From: Allomesorhizobium sp043769475
GTDB lineage: Bacteria; Pseudomonadota; Alphaproteobacteria; Rhizobiales; Rhizobiaceae
Direction of reading: 5' to 3'
Length of the DNA stretch: 64,000 nt
Assembly (NCBI RefSeq): GCF_043769475.1
Contig: NZ_CP171729.1
Span: 1,178,001-1,242,000 of the forward strand
Below are positions 38,690 to 47,000 of this stretch, piece by piece. Below the pieces are notes generated by a model. It searched no databases. It had not been told where the DNA came from and worked only from the letters and a program-made list of their open reading frames with translations. Within the stretch, counting starts at the first letter, position 1; the number at the start of each line of letters is the position of its first letter. A program made the position numbers and the translations under genes.

Positions 38690-39957
38690 TGCGGGCGGTC
38701 GATACTCGCGCGTTAGCACTTCTCGGCGGGCTGGTAATACTCGTGGCGCTGATCTTCGTCTGGCAGGGCAACGCCTATGGCGTTCGCATGCTGGCTGAGG
38801 CCGGTTGCCTCGCCATCGTGGCGCTGGGCTTGAACGTCCAGTGGGGCTATGCCGGTCTGTTCAACGCCGGCGTGATGGGCTTCATCGCCATCGCGGCGTT
38901 CACCAGCGTCTTGGTCTCGTTTCCGGTCAATCCCGCTTTCTGGGAATCCGAAGCGCCGGGCATGCTGCTTGTCACCGGCATCTATCTCGCCATAGGCGTC
39001 GCTGCCACGTATCTCGTCAGCCGCTCGGACCGGATCGGCGTGCCCAAGAAACTCCGCACGGTACTCACAGTCGGCGTCGCCGCCATTACTTACCTGACGG
39101 TGCAGAACACGCTCGGCCCCGCGGCGGAAATCATCGAGGAAGGCTCCAGTTTTGTAGGCGGCTTCGGCCTGCCGGCGCTGCTCGGATGGACCTTAGGCGG
39201 GCTCGTCGCCGGAGCGCTGGCCTGGGCGATCGGCCGCATCACGCTCGGCCTGCGGTCCGATTATCTGGCGATCGCCACGCTCGGCATCGCCGAGATCGTC
39301 AAGTCCTTCCTGAAGAACGCGGACTGGCTGACCAGGGGTACGCTGACGGCATCGCCGCTGCCGTGGCCGGTGCCGACGCCCAACGAGATCGGCTTCGTCG
39401 CCGCGCGCGCCGCCTATCTCAGCCTGACTGCGGTGCTGATCGTGACGATCTATATCCTTTTGCAGCGCGGCTGGGCTTCGCCATGGGGCCGGATGATGCG
39501 GGCCATCCGCGACAACGAAACCGCCGCCGAGGCGATCGGCAAGGACGTGAACCGCCGCCGGCTGGAGATGTTCGTGCTCGGCAATATCATTGTCGGCGTT
39601 GGCGGCGCGGCGCTTGTCAATTTCGGCGGGATTTTCGACCCGAGCGGCTTCAATCCCATCAACCACACCTTCCTGGTCCTGATCATGGTCGTTCTGGGCG
39701 GCTCGGGCAACAATCTCGGGACGATTTTCGGCGCGCTGCTGGTCTATGTCATCTGGACCATGTCGGAGCCCGCCGCATTGATCCTGTTCCGATACGGCGC
39801 AAGCTGGTTCCAGCAGATATTCGATATCGCGCCGCCCTCGGACCTGCCGACGCGTGCCCTGCAGATGCGGGTCTTCGTCATCGGGCTGACCATCATCCTC
39901 GTGCTGCGCTTCGCGCCCAAGGGCCTGCTGCCCGAAAAGGTGATGAAATACGAATAG
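38689..39957 (+). CDS. Liv-type ABC transporter permease (LivM-like)
   Basis: A 422-residue LivM-type permease. It shows GLNVQWGYAGLFNAGVMGFI near residue 45, the cytosolic coupling loop WGRMMRAIRDNETAAEAIGK near 265, and a C-terminal segment ending LRFAPKGLLPEKVMKYE. It is longer than many LivM proteins because of an extra membrane region around residues 100-190. Last gene of the transporter block; the following 141 bp before the PLD gene contain no evident gene. Confidence 0.9.
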   Translation: MRAVDTRALALLGGLVILVALIFVWQGNAYGVRMLAEAGCLAIVALGLNVQWGYAGLFNAGVMGFIAIAAFTSVLVSFPVNPAFWESEAPGMLLVTGIYLAIGVAATYLVSRSDRIGVPKKLRTVLTVGVAAITYLTVQNTLGPAAEIIEEGSSFVGGFGLPALLGWTLGGLVAGALAWAIGRITLGLRSDYLAIATLGIAEIVKSFLKNADWLTRGTLTASPLPWPVPTPNEIGFVAARAAYLSLTAVLIVTIYILLQRGWASPWGRMMRAIRDNETAAEAIGKDVNRRRLEMFVLGNIIVGVGGAALVNFGGIFDPSGFNPINHTFLVLIMVVLGGSGNNLGTIFGALLVYVIWTMSEPAALILFRYGASWFQQIFDIAPPSDLPTRALQMRVFVIGLTIILVLRFAPKGLLPEKVMKYE

Positions 39958-40098
39958 CCCCGAAGCGAACCTCGCGCGACTTGGATTACGGCTGGCATTG
40001 CCATCATTGCCTGCCGCTCGGCGGCCAATGGAACATTCGCCATGCTTCCGCCTTGTATTGGTGGCCGCATCGGTCCCTGAAATGGTCAAGACGATAGA

Positions 40099-41652
40099 AT
40101 GGGCACCCTGTCGATAGCGCTGGCCGTCCTGGCGGGCTTGGCGCTGTTTCTTTATCTTGCGGTCTATTCCTATGGCCGGTTCGCCCGCCACGAACAGGGC
40201 GAGCCATCCGTCAGCCTCGACGTTTCCGAAGGCCGGACGGCGCTCGATGCGGCGATTGCGCCGCTGCTCGAAAAACATCCTGGCGAAACCGGCCTGCAAC
40301 TGCTCAGTGGAAACCTGCACGCTTTCGCCGTTCGCGCCGCGGCGGCGCGCAATGCCGGCCGAAGCCTCGACCTGCAATATTACTACTGGAAGGACGATCT
40401 GACCGGCAGACTGCTGGCCAACGAGGTTCTCATGGCCGCCGATCGCGGCGTGCGCGTGCGCCTGCTGCTCGACGACGTCAACGTCAGTGGCCGCGACGCC
40501 AATTATTGCGCGTTCGATGCGCATCCGAATATCGAGGTGCGGCTGTTCAACCCCTGCCGCAGCCGGGACGGCCCGTTTCGCCGCGGCCTGGAAATGCTGC
40601 TGCGCTACTACAGCGTGGTCAGGCGCATGCATAACAAGGCGTGGATCGTCGACGGACGGCTCGCCATCGTCGGCGGGCGCAACATTGGCGATGCCTATTT
40701 CGACGCCGCCGAAGCCTCGAATTTCCGCGATATGGATGTCCTGATGGTGGGGCCTGCGGTTCAGCAGACCGAAGCGATATTCGACGCCTACTGGAACAGC
40801 AGCGTCGTCATTCCCATCAAGATTCTTGCGGGCTCGCGCAGGGGCAATCTGCCGAAACTGCGCAAGGCGCTGCAGTCGTCGCCTTCACACGCCGCCGCCA
40901 TTCCCTATCTGGGCCGCGTGCTGGAGGAAGAAGACGTCCAGGACATGCTGGCGGGCGTCCAGAAGCTGCACTGGACCGCCAGCGCGCGCGTCGTCTCCGA
41001 CCCGCCGGAGAAAGCCTATGACGGAAAACGGGAGAACTGGCTGATAAAGGCCATCATGCCGGCCGTCGCCTCGGCGCGCAGCCGTGTCGAGATCGTGTCG
41101 CCCTACTTCATCCCCGGCGAGGACGGCGCAAACATATTGCTGAACCTTGCTGCGAAGGGCGTGAGTGTCTCCGTCCTCACCAATTCGCTGGCCGCGACCG
41201 ACGTGTCGGCGGTCCACGGCGCCTATGCGCGCTACCGCAAGCGGTTGATAAAAGGCGGCATCCGGCTGTTCGAGCTTCGTCCGCGCGAGGCGCGGCAGGA
41301 CATCTCTTTGTTCGGATCGAGCGGCGCCAGCCTCCACACCAAGGCATTCCTGGTCGACGATCGGACAGGCTTCGTCGGCTCGTTCAATTTCGACCCGCGC
41401 TCGGCCTCCCTCAACACGGAAATGGGCATCATGTTCGACCATGCCGAACTGGCGAGGGAGGTGCAGGCGGTGTTTGCGCAGGAGATGTCGCCTCGCAGAA
41501 GTTACCGCGTCGTGCTTGGAAACGGAGCCATAGGATGGGAGGATGGGCCAGTCGGCGCCGCGAAGCTTCTCGGGGCCGAGCCCGAGGCCAGCCTGCGGCG
41601 GCGGATGATTGCTATGCTGGTGGGTCTGTTGCCCATCGAGGAGCAGCTTTAG
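40099..41652 (+). CDS. Phospholipase D-family (cardiolipin synthase-like) membrane protein
   Basis: A 517-residue protein with an N-terminal membrane anchor (residues about 3-25) and two HKD motifs: HNKAWIVDGRLAIVGGRN (H178, K180, D185) and HTKAFLVDDRTGFVGSFN (H413, K415, D420). Both are complete, so a catalytically active two-domain PLD is expected. Members include bacterial cardiolipin synthases and other phosphatidyltransferases; the exact lipid substrate cannot be read from sequence. An EEP-fold hydrolase gene follows 30 bp downstream, so the two are probably co-transcribed. Confidence 0.88.
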   Translation: MGTLSIALAVLAGLALFLYLAVYSYGRFARHEQGEPSVSLDVSEGRTALDAAIAPLLEKHPGETGLQLLSGNLHAFAVRAAAARNAGRSLDLQYYYWKDDLTGRLLANEVLMAADRGVRVRLLLDDVNVSGRDANYCAFDAHPNIEVRLFNPCRSRDGPFRRGLEMLLRYYSVVRRMHNKAWIVDGRLAIVGGRNIGDAYFDAAEASNFRDMDVLMVGPAVQQTEAIFDAYWNSSVVIPIKILAGSRRGNLPKLRKALQSSPSHAAAIPYLGRVLEEEDVQDMLAGVQKLHWTASARVVSDPPEKAYDGKRENWLIKAIMPAVASARSRVEIVSPYFIPGEDGANILLNLAAKGVSVSVLTNSLAATDVSAVHGAYARYRKRLIKGGIRLFELRPREARQDISLFGSSGASLHTKAFLVDDRTGFVGSFNFDPRSASLNTEMGIMFDHAELAREVQAVFAQEMSPRRSYRVVLGNGAIGWEDGPVGAAKLLGAEPEASLRRRMIAMLVGLLPIEEQL

Positions 41653-41682
41653 ACCAACGTTCCAAGCGGTGAAAGGCACCGA

Positions 41683-42591
41683 ATGCCACTCCGACGTTTT
41701 CGCTTCTTCGATCCGGTGCAGCTCGACTTGCTCAAGCGGGCGCCCCGCCGCCTCGGATCGATAAAGGCGCAGATCAAGAACCACATCCGCAACCAGCAAC
41801 TCGCAGCCCGCGCCGCCGATCCGCACCGGCTGGGCGAGGCCGCGAGCCATCAGGTCACTGTCGCCTCTTACAACATCCACAAATGCCTGGGCGTCGACCG
41901 ACGCTTCGACCCGAACCGCGTGGCGGCTGTCATCGCCGAGATCGACGCCGACGTGGTCGCGCTGCAGGAAGCCGACGAGCGCTTCGGCTTGAGGAGGGGC
42001 CTGCTGGACCTGCATGCGCTGGAACAGGCCACAGGGCTCACGCTGGTGCGCGCATCTCTTATGCCCAATAGCCATGGATGGCGGGGCAACGCCGTTCTGA
42101 TCAAGACCGGCCGCGTGCGCAGCGTCACGCGGCTGGCGCTGCCGGGCGCGGAACCCCGTGGGGCGCTTGTGGTCGACCTGGAATTGCCTGCGGGCCCGCT
42201 ACGGGTCGTGGCCACCCATCTCGGCCTCTTGCGGCGCGTGCGCCGCTGGCAGGTTCGCGCCATCGTCAACGCGGTCGACGACGGCGAGCGCATCCCGACG
42301 CTTCTGCTCGGCGATCTGAACGAATGGCGGCCCGGCCCGCGTTCGTCGCTGCATGAACTGAAGCCGCTTTTCGGCCCATTGGCCGCCGCGCCGATGAGCT
42401 TCCCGTCCTACTATCCGATGGTGGCGCTCGACCGGGTCATCGGAACGCCCGGACTGGTGACCGCGCTGGAAGTTCACCACACGCCCCTGTCGCAGATCGC
42501 TTCGGACCATCTGCCGCTCAAGGCGACGATCGACATACCGGCGGCGCTGGATGCACTCGGCGTCAGGCAGCCCGAAATGCAGCAGGGCTGA
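41683..42591 (+). CDS. Endonuclease/exonuclease/phosphatase (EEP) family protein
   Basis: A 302-residue EEP-fold protein. Catalytic-site segments are VASYNIHKCLG (Asn), VVALQEADERF (metal-binding Glu), VVATHLGLLRRVRRWQ, LLLGDLNEWRPGPRSS (Asp/Asn) and IASDHLPLKATI (terminal Asp-His). About 55 basic residues precede the domain, possibly a membrane- or nucleic-acid-contacting extension. Linked to the PLD-family gene, it may act on phospholipid head groups as a phosphodiesterase rather than on DNA; this is inference from context. Confidence 0.86.
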   Translation: MPLRRFRFFDPVQLDLLKRAPRRLGSIKAQIKNHIRNQQLAARAADPHRLGEAASHQVTVASYNIHKCLGVDRRFDPNRVAAVIAEIDADVVALQEADERFGLRRGLLDLHALEQATGLTLVRASLMPNSHGWRGNAVLIKTGRVRSVTRLALPGAEPRGALVVDLELPAGPLRVVATHLGLLRRVRRWQVRAIVNAVDDGERIPTLLLGDLNEWRPGPRSSLHELKPLFGPLAAAPMSFPSYYPMVALDRVIGTPGLVTALEVHHTPLSQIASDHLPLKATIDIPAALDALGVRQPEMQQG

Positions 42592-42607
42592 TCGCCACGA
42601 GTCGATT

Positions 42608-43099
42608 TCAGGTGAGCGACCGCGTGAAATAGCGCACGCTCTTGCTGCCGTCATGGATCAATGCCTGGCCGGCGACCGCGAAGCCGAGCGCGGCGTGGAA
42701 CGCGTCGGAAGCCGGGTTCGGCGGGTCTTCGTTGACCTCGCAGGTCACGAGATCGTGGCCCGAACGAGCGGCATGGTCGAAGAGATCGGCATAGAGCCGG
42801 CGGGCATGGCCGCGCCCGCGTGCATGCTCGGCGACAACTACGCGGTCCACATAGACGAAGCGCGGATAACGGGCGCGAAACCACTCGAAATTCGGGCTGT
42901 CGTAGCGCGCGTCCTGGTCGAATGCCAACAGAAAGGCGTCGACTTCCCCGATCCGCCGCGCATGGAAGGCCTCGTCCAGAAGCCGCGAGAGTTCGGCGAG
43001 TTCGAGCCATGACAATTCCGCCGCATGGGCATTGTTGAGCGCGAGGATCGCCGCCTGCGAGGCGGGTGAAATTTCGGACAGGGCGGTCTCGGGCGGCAT
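42608..43099 (-). CDS. GNAT-family N-acetyltransferase
   Basis: A 163-residue GNAT protein. The acetyl-CoA binding segment is VDRVVVAEHARGRGHARRLYADLF (R/Q-x-x-G-x-G/A) and the C-terminal strand ends FAVAGQALIHDGSKSVRYFTR. The start at 43099 (MPPETALSEI) is chosen because upstream in-frame residues are basic low-complexity sequence. It converges with the EEP gene, 16 bp between stops. Acceptor substrate unknown. Confidence 0.85.
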   Translation of the reverse strand: MPPETALSEISPASQAAILALNNAHAAELSWLELAELSRLLDEAFHARRIGEVDAFLLAFDQDARYDSPNFEWFRARYPRFVYVDRVVVAEHARGRGHARRLYADLFDHAARSGHDLVTCEVNEDPPNPASDAFHAALGFAVAGQALIHDGSKSVRYFTRSLT

Positions 43100-43182
43100 T
43101 GCGGTTTTCTCCGGCTGCGGCCGCTTTCTATGGGCCGTACGCTCGATTGCCAAGACCTGCGATCTACCGGCGGGTCTTCGGC

Positions 43183-43980
43183 TTACCGGCGAATCCGGAG
43201 ATATTGAGCGCTTGTCGCCATTGCGAGTTTCCGGGCTTCGACTTCGCTCGATATCTTGGGAAGGATCGTCGAAGCTGGAGGCGTTCCGGCAAAGTTCATC
43301 GCCTTTAGCCGCTCTTTTCCGGCGATCGCGATCAGGATTTGCGGCGATGGTTCCGAGCCGGGAGGTGCGGCCGAGCCGAACCCTAGAGGGACGTCGAAGC
43401 GTGCCATGCTCCCCGATCGCTTGAGTCGCGCCTCGAGATTATGGACCAGCCCTTCATGGTCGACGAGCAGCAGGTAAGTTTTTGCACCCGCCGCAGCCAC
43501 GACCTTGCCTCGCATGGGGTCGGCGGTCGTCAGATCGTGCTTGTCGAGCGACAGGTCCGGCATTTCGCCCGGCGCGTTCGGGAAATTCCGGAGGAAATCG
43601 GCAACGGCGCACTGTTCGTCCGAGATCACGCGCAGCCCGACCTCAGGAACGATGCCGAACCGTCGTTCGAACGCCACAAGCATGTCCTGGAATGGTTCGA
43701 TGCCGCGCCCGTATCCTTCGATGGCGACTTTGCCGGAGGATACGGACATCGCCGCCGCGAAGAAGCAATCGCCGCCCTTGTAGCCTCTAAGCCAGCCGGC
43801 GCGCACGATGGGGTCGTCGAGCGCGTCCGTCGGCTGCGAGCGCGCAGTGGCCGCAACTGAGGGGCGCGGGGGTTGAAGAGCTGTGTCTGCCGGTATTGAG
43901 CGGGACTGGCCGAATTTAGGCTGGGCAAGGTTCCAGCGAGAGGCGAGGGGGCCGCCCGGCAAGAACAGGTAACCCGCCAC
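43183..43980 (-). CDS. Uncharacterised GGDCFF-domain protein with probable membrane anchor and unclear start
   Basis: A 265-residue frame from GTG 43980. The recognisable core is GYKGGDCFFAAAMSVSSGKV through EVGLRVISDEQCAVADFLRN, a two-cysteine region that I recall from C-terminal parts of some rhizobial kinase and caspase-family proteins. Upstream of GTG 43980 the same frame encodes ISKKSAVLAAAVVLLVAGA, an excellent N-terminal membrane anchor, yet it has no ATG, GTG or TTG. A CTG at 44040, overlapping the autotransporter stop (CTGA), or ATT at 44037, could be the true start; otherwise one base is wrong. It follows the autotransporter directly and is probably co-transcribed. Function unknown. 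Confidence 0.65.
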   Translation of the reverse strand: MAGYLFLPGGPLASRWNLAQPKFGQSRSIPADTALQPPRPSVAATARSQPTDALDDPIVRAGWLRGYKGGDCFFAAAMSVSSGKVAIEGYGRGIEPFQDMLVAFERRFGIVPEVGLRVISDEQCAVADFLRNFPNAPGEMPDLSLDKHDLTTADPMRGKVVAAAGAKTYLLLVDHEGLVHNLEARLKRSGSMARFDVPLGFGSAAPPGSEPSPQILIAIAGKERLKAMNFAGTPPASTILPKISSEVEARKLAMATSAQYLRIRR

Positions 43981-44036
43981 CGCGCCCGCAACGAGCAGGA
44001 CGACGGCCGCAGCAAGGACGGCGGATTTCTTCGAAA

Positions 44037-47000
44037 TCAGAACTTCACCTTGACGCCGAGCTTTCCCGCGAAGGTCTCGCTGTCCGAGGACAATTTCGTC
44101 CTTATTTCGGAGCTGACCGTTGTGGTCGGGGTGACCTTCAGATTGAAGCCGGCCGAGAGAGCGGCCGAAAAGTCGGCGTCGTCGAACTCGAACTCCAGGC
44201 CTTCGACACTGCCGGTGTTTTCGTAGCCGAGCCGCTGCTGCAGCTCCAGTCGCCCATAGGGGCTTATCGCCATGCCGTTGTCGAGGTTGAAGTCGCCGTA
44301 AATTCCCGGCTCGAACTTGATCGCACCGAACGAGACCTTCGACTCGCCAAAACTGTTGCCCTGGCTGTCCTCGAACTCGTCGCCCTCGAAAGACGCCCAG
44401 AGCGCGCCGCCGCGGAGATCGAAGCGCAGCGTTTCGGTCAGCATGAAGATGTGACCGACCGTACCGGTCAGCGCATAGCCGACCGTGTCGTATGCGCCGG
44501 TCGAGCCGAGCACGTGATTGTCGATCTCCGTCTCGCCGATGAAGGTGGTGGCGGAAACGAGCGCGTAGTCAGTGCCCCTCCTGAAAAGGCCATAGGCGCC
44601 GACCATGCCGCTTTCGTTTTCCGCGTCGCCGACATCCTGGAAACCGTTCACCGGATCGAGGGTAACGTCGGATGACGCATAGCCGCCGAACATCCCGACA
44701 TTCAGGCCGTACCTGTCATCGAAGCCGTAATATTTCGCCACATCGAGCTCCAGGCTGGCTGCCAGCGAAAAATCGTTCGCGCTGAAGGACGGTCCCTGCG
44801 CCGACACTGTTCCATCCGAAACGGTGAAACCGTCGTGGTTGACGCGGGCAAGCTGGCCGGAGGCATAGACGCCAAATCCCGGACCTGCATCGGAGCGGCC
44901 GGAGCCCTTCGGAAGCTCCATGATGTCTGCTATCGCATCGTCTGAAATCTCGGTGATGGTGTCGGTGACGTTTTCGATCGGCCGGGAATCGATCGCCACC
45001 CGCGTGGCCTGCGGTGAAACGAGATCCGAAGGCAATGCCCGCAGATAGATGCCGCCGTCGCTGCCGGTGACCACGTCGTAGGTGAACAGCGAACCTGGGG
45101 TCGCGGTGATGCCCTGCACCGTGAAGAGCGCCGAACCGGTTCCGCCGGAATCCACGGTTTCGCCAGTCACAGGCGCGATCGGTATGATGCTGACCCCGCT
45201 GAACACCGGCGCGCCGAGCAGGTTCACCAGAACGGCGTTGGCCCCGGACGCCTGGAACAGGCCTGACGCGACCAGCTGGTCGGCCTGGATCGTCTCCTGG
45301 TTGATGTCGATCGCCAGGGTGGCCGCATCGAACGTGGCGTCGCCGACATTGAACCGGTCCGTCGGGTCGCCGTTGGTCATGTTGATGGTGGAGTTGGATA
45401 TCGAGAAGTTGCCAGCTCCCCCTTCGGTCGAAAGCAGGTTGACTTGGCCAGCGACGAAGAGAGTGGAACCGTCGACAAGCGACAACTCGTCTATCGTCTG
45501 CGTCGGCCCGGAAAAGCCGATGGCCGAGCCGTCCACGCCCAGGCTGGAAAACCCGTCGAAATTCTGGCTGTCGAAGCTCGCGCCCTCCGCCCGTGCGAGG
45601 TCGGTGCCGGTGATCGTGCCGATGGCATCGGTGCCTTGGAACAGCACTCCGTCGCGAAGGTTCAGGCTCGTACCGGCGGCCTCCACCACGAGCGTATTGT
45701 TCGAGATGCCAGTTATATCCCCGCCGATCGAGCCGCCGAAAAGCCGCACCGTTTCGCCTTCGACGTTACCGACAATCGAGCCGCCGCTGATAGTCACGAT
45801 GTCCGTACCGGCTCCTCCCGCGACCGAGCCGTCGATGTTGCCCGACGAGATGTTCACAGTGTCGCCGCCGTCTCCTGCGAGCACGTCGCCGTCGATGGCG
45901 CCGCCGCTGATGGTCACGGTATCCGCCCCGGCCTCGCCCGATACCGAGCCGCCGATATCGCCCCCCGAAATGTCAACCGTGTCATCGCCGTCGCCGGCAA
46001 ACACATCGCTGCCTATCGCGCCGCCGCTGACGTCGATGCTGTCGTCGCCGATGCCGGCGTTGACGAACAGCGTGACCGTTCCGCCACTGACCGAAACGAT
46101 GTCGTCACCCTCGTCGGCCGTGACATGCTCGCCGATGGTCGCCGTGCCGGATATGCTGATCGTGTCGTTGTCCTCGTTGCCGGCGACGTATGCGGCGACC
46201 AGCCCGCCCGAGATCGAGATCGTGTCGTTTCCGGCATTGCCGCTGACGCCGCCCTGCAGCGTGCCGCCGGTCATGGTGAATTGGTCGTCGCCGTCTTCCA
46301 GTCCGACGGAGTCTGTGCTGGACCCGGAACCGGTCAGGACGCCGATTTCGGCCGTTCCGGAAACCGTGACGGTATCGTTCCCACCGCCGCCAAATACGGC
46401 TCCGGCGATCGAACCTCCAGCGAGCGAAATGGTGTCGTTGCCCGAATCCTCGTCGTCACCGAAGATCGAGCCGCCGATGTCGCCGCCTGTGATATCCACC
46501 GTGTCATTGCCGTCGCCGGCAAACACATCGCTGCCTATCGCGCCGCCGCTGATTTCGATGCTGTCGGTGCCGATGCCGGCGTTGACGAACAGGCTGATCG
46601 TTCCGCCGCTGACCGAAACGGTGTCGTCGCCCTCGTCGGCCGTGACATGCTCGCCGATGGTGGCCGTGCCGGATATGCTGATCGTGTCGCTGTCCTCGTT
46701 GCCTGCGACGTAGGCGGTTACGAGCCCGCCCGAGATCGAGATCGTGTCGTTGCCGGCATTGCCGCTGACGCCGCCGTCCAGCGTGCCGCCTGTCATCGTG
46801 AATTCGTCGTCGCCGTCCTCCAGACCGACGGAGTCTGTGCTGGACCCGGAACCGGTCAGGACGCCGATTTCGGCCGTTCCGGAAACCGTGACGGTATCGT
46901 TGCCGCCGCCGCCAAATACGGCTCCGGCGATGGAACCTCCGGCGAGCGAAATGGTGTCGTTGCCCGACCCCTCGTCGTCGCCGAAGATCGAGCCGCCGAT

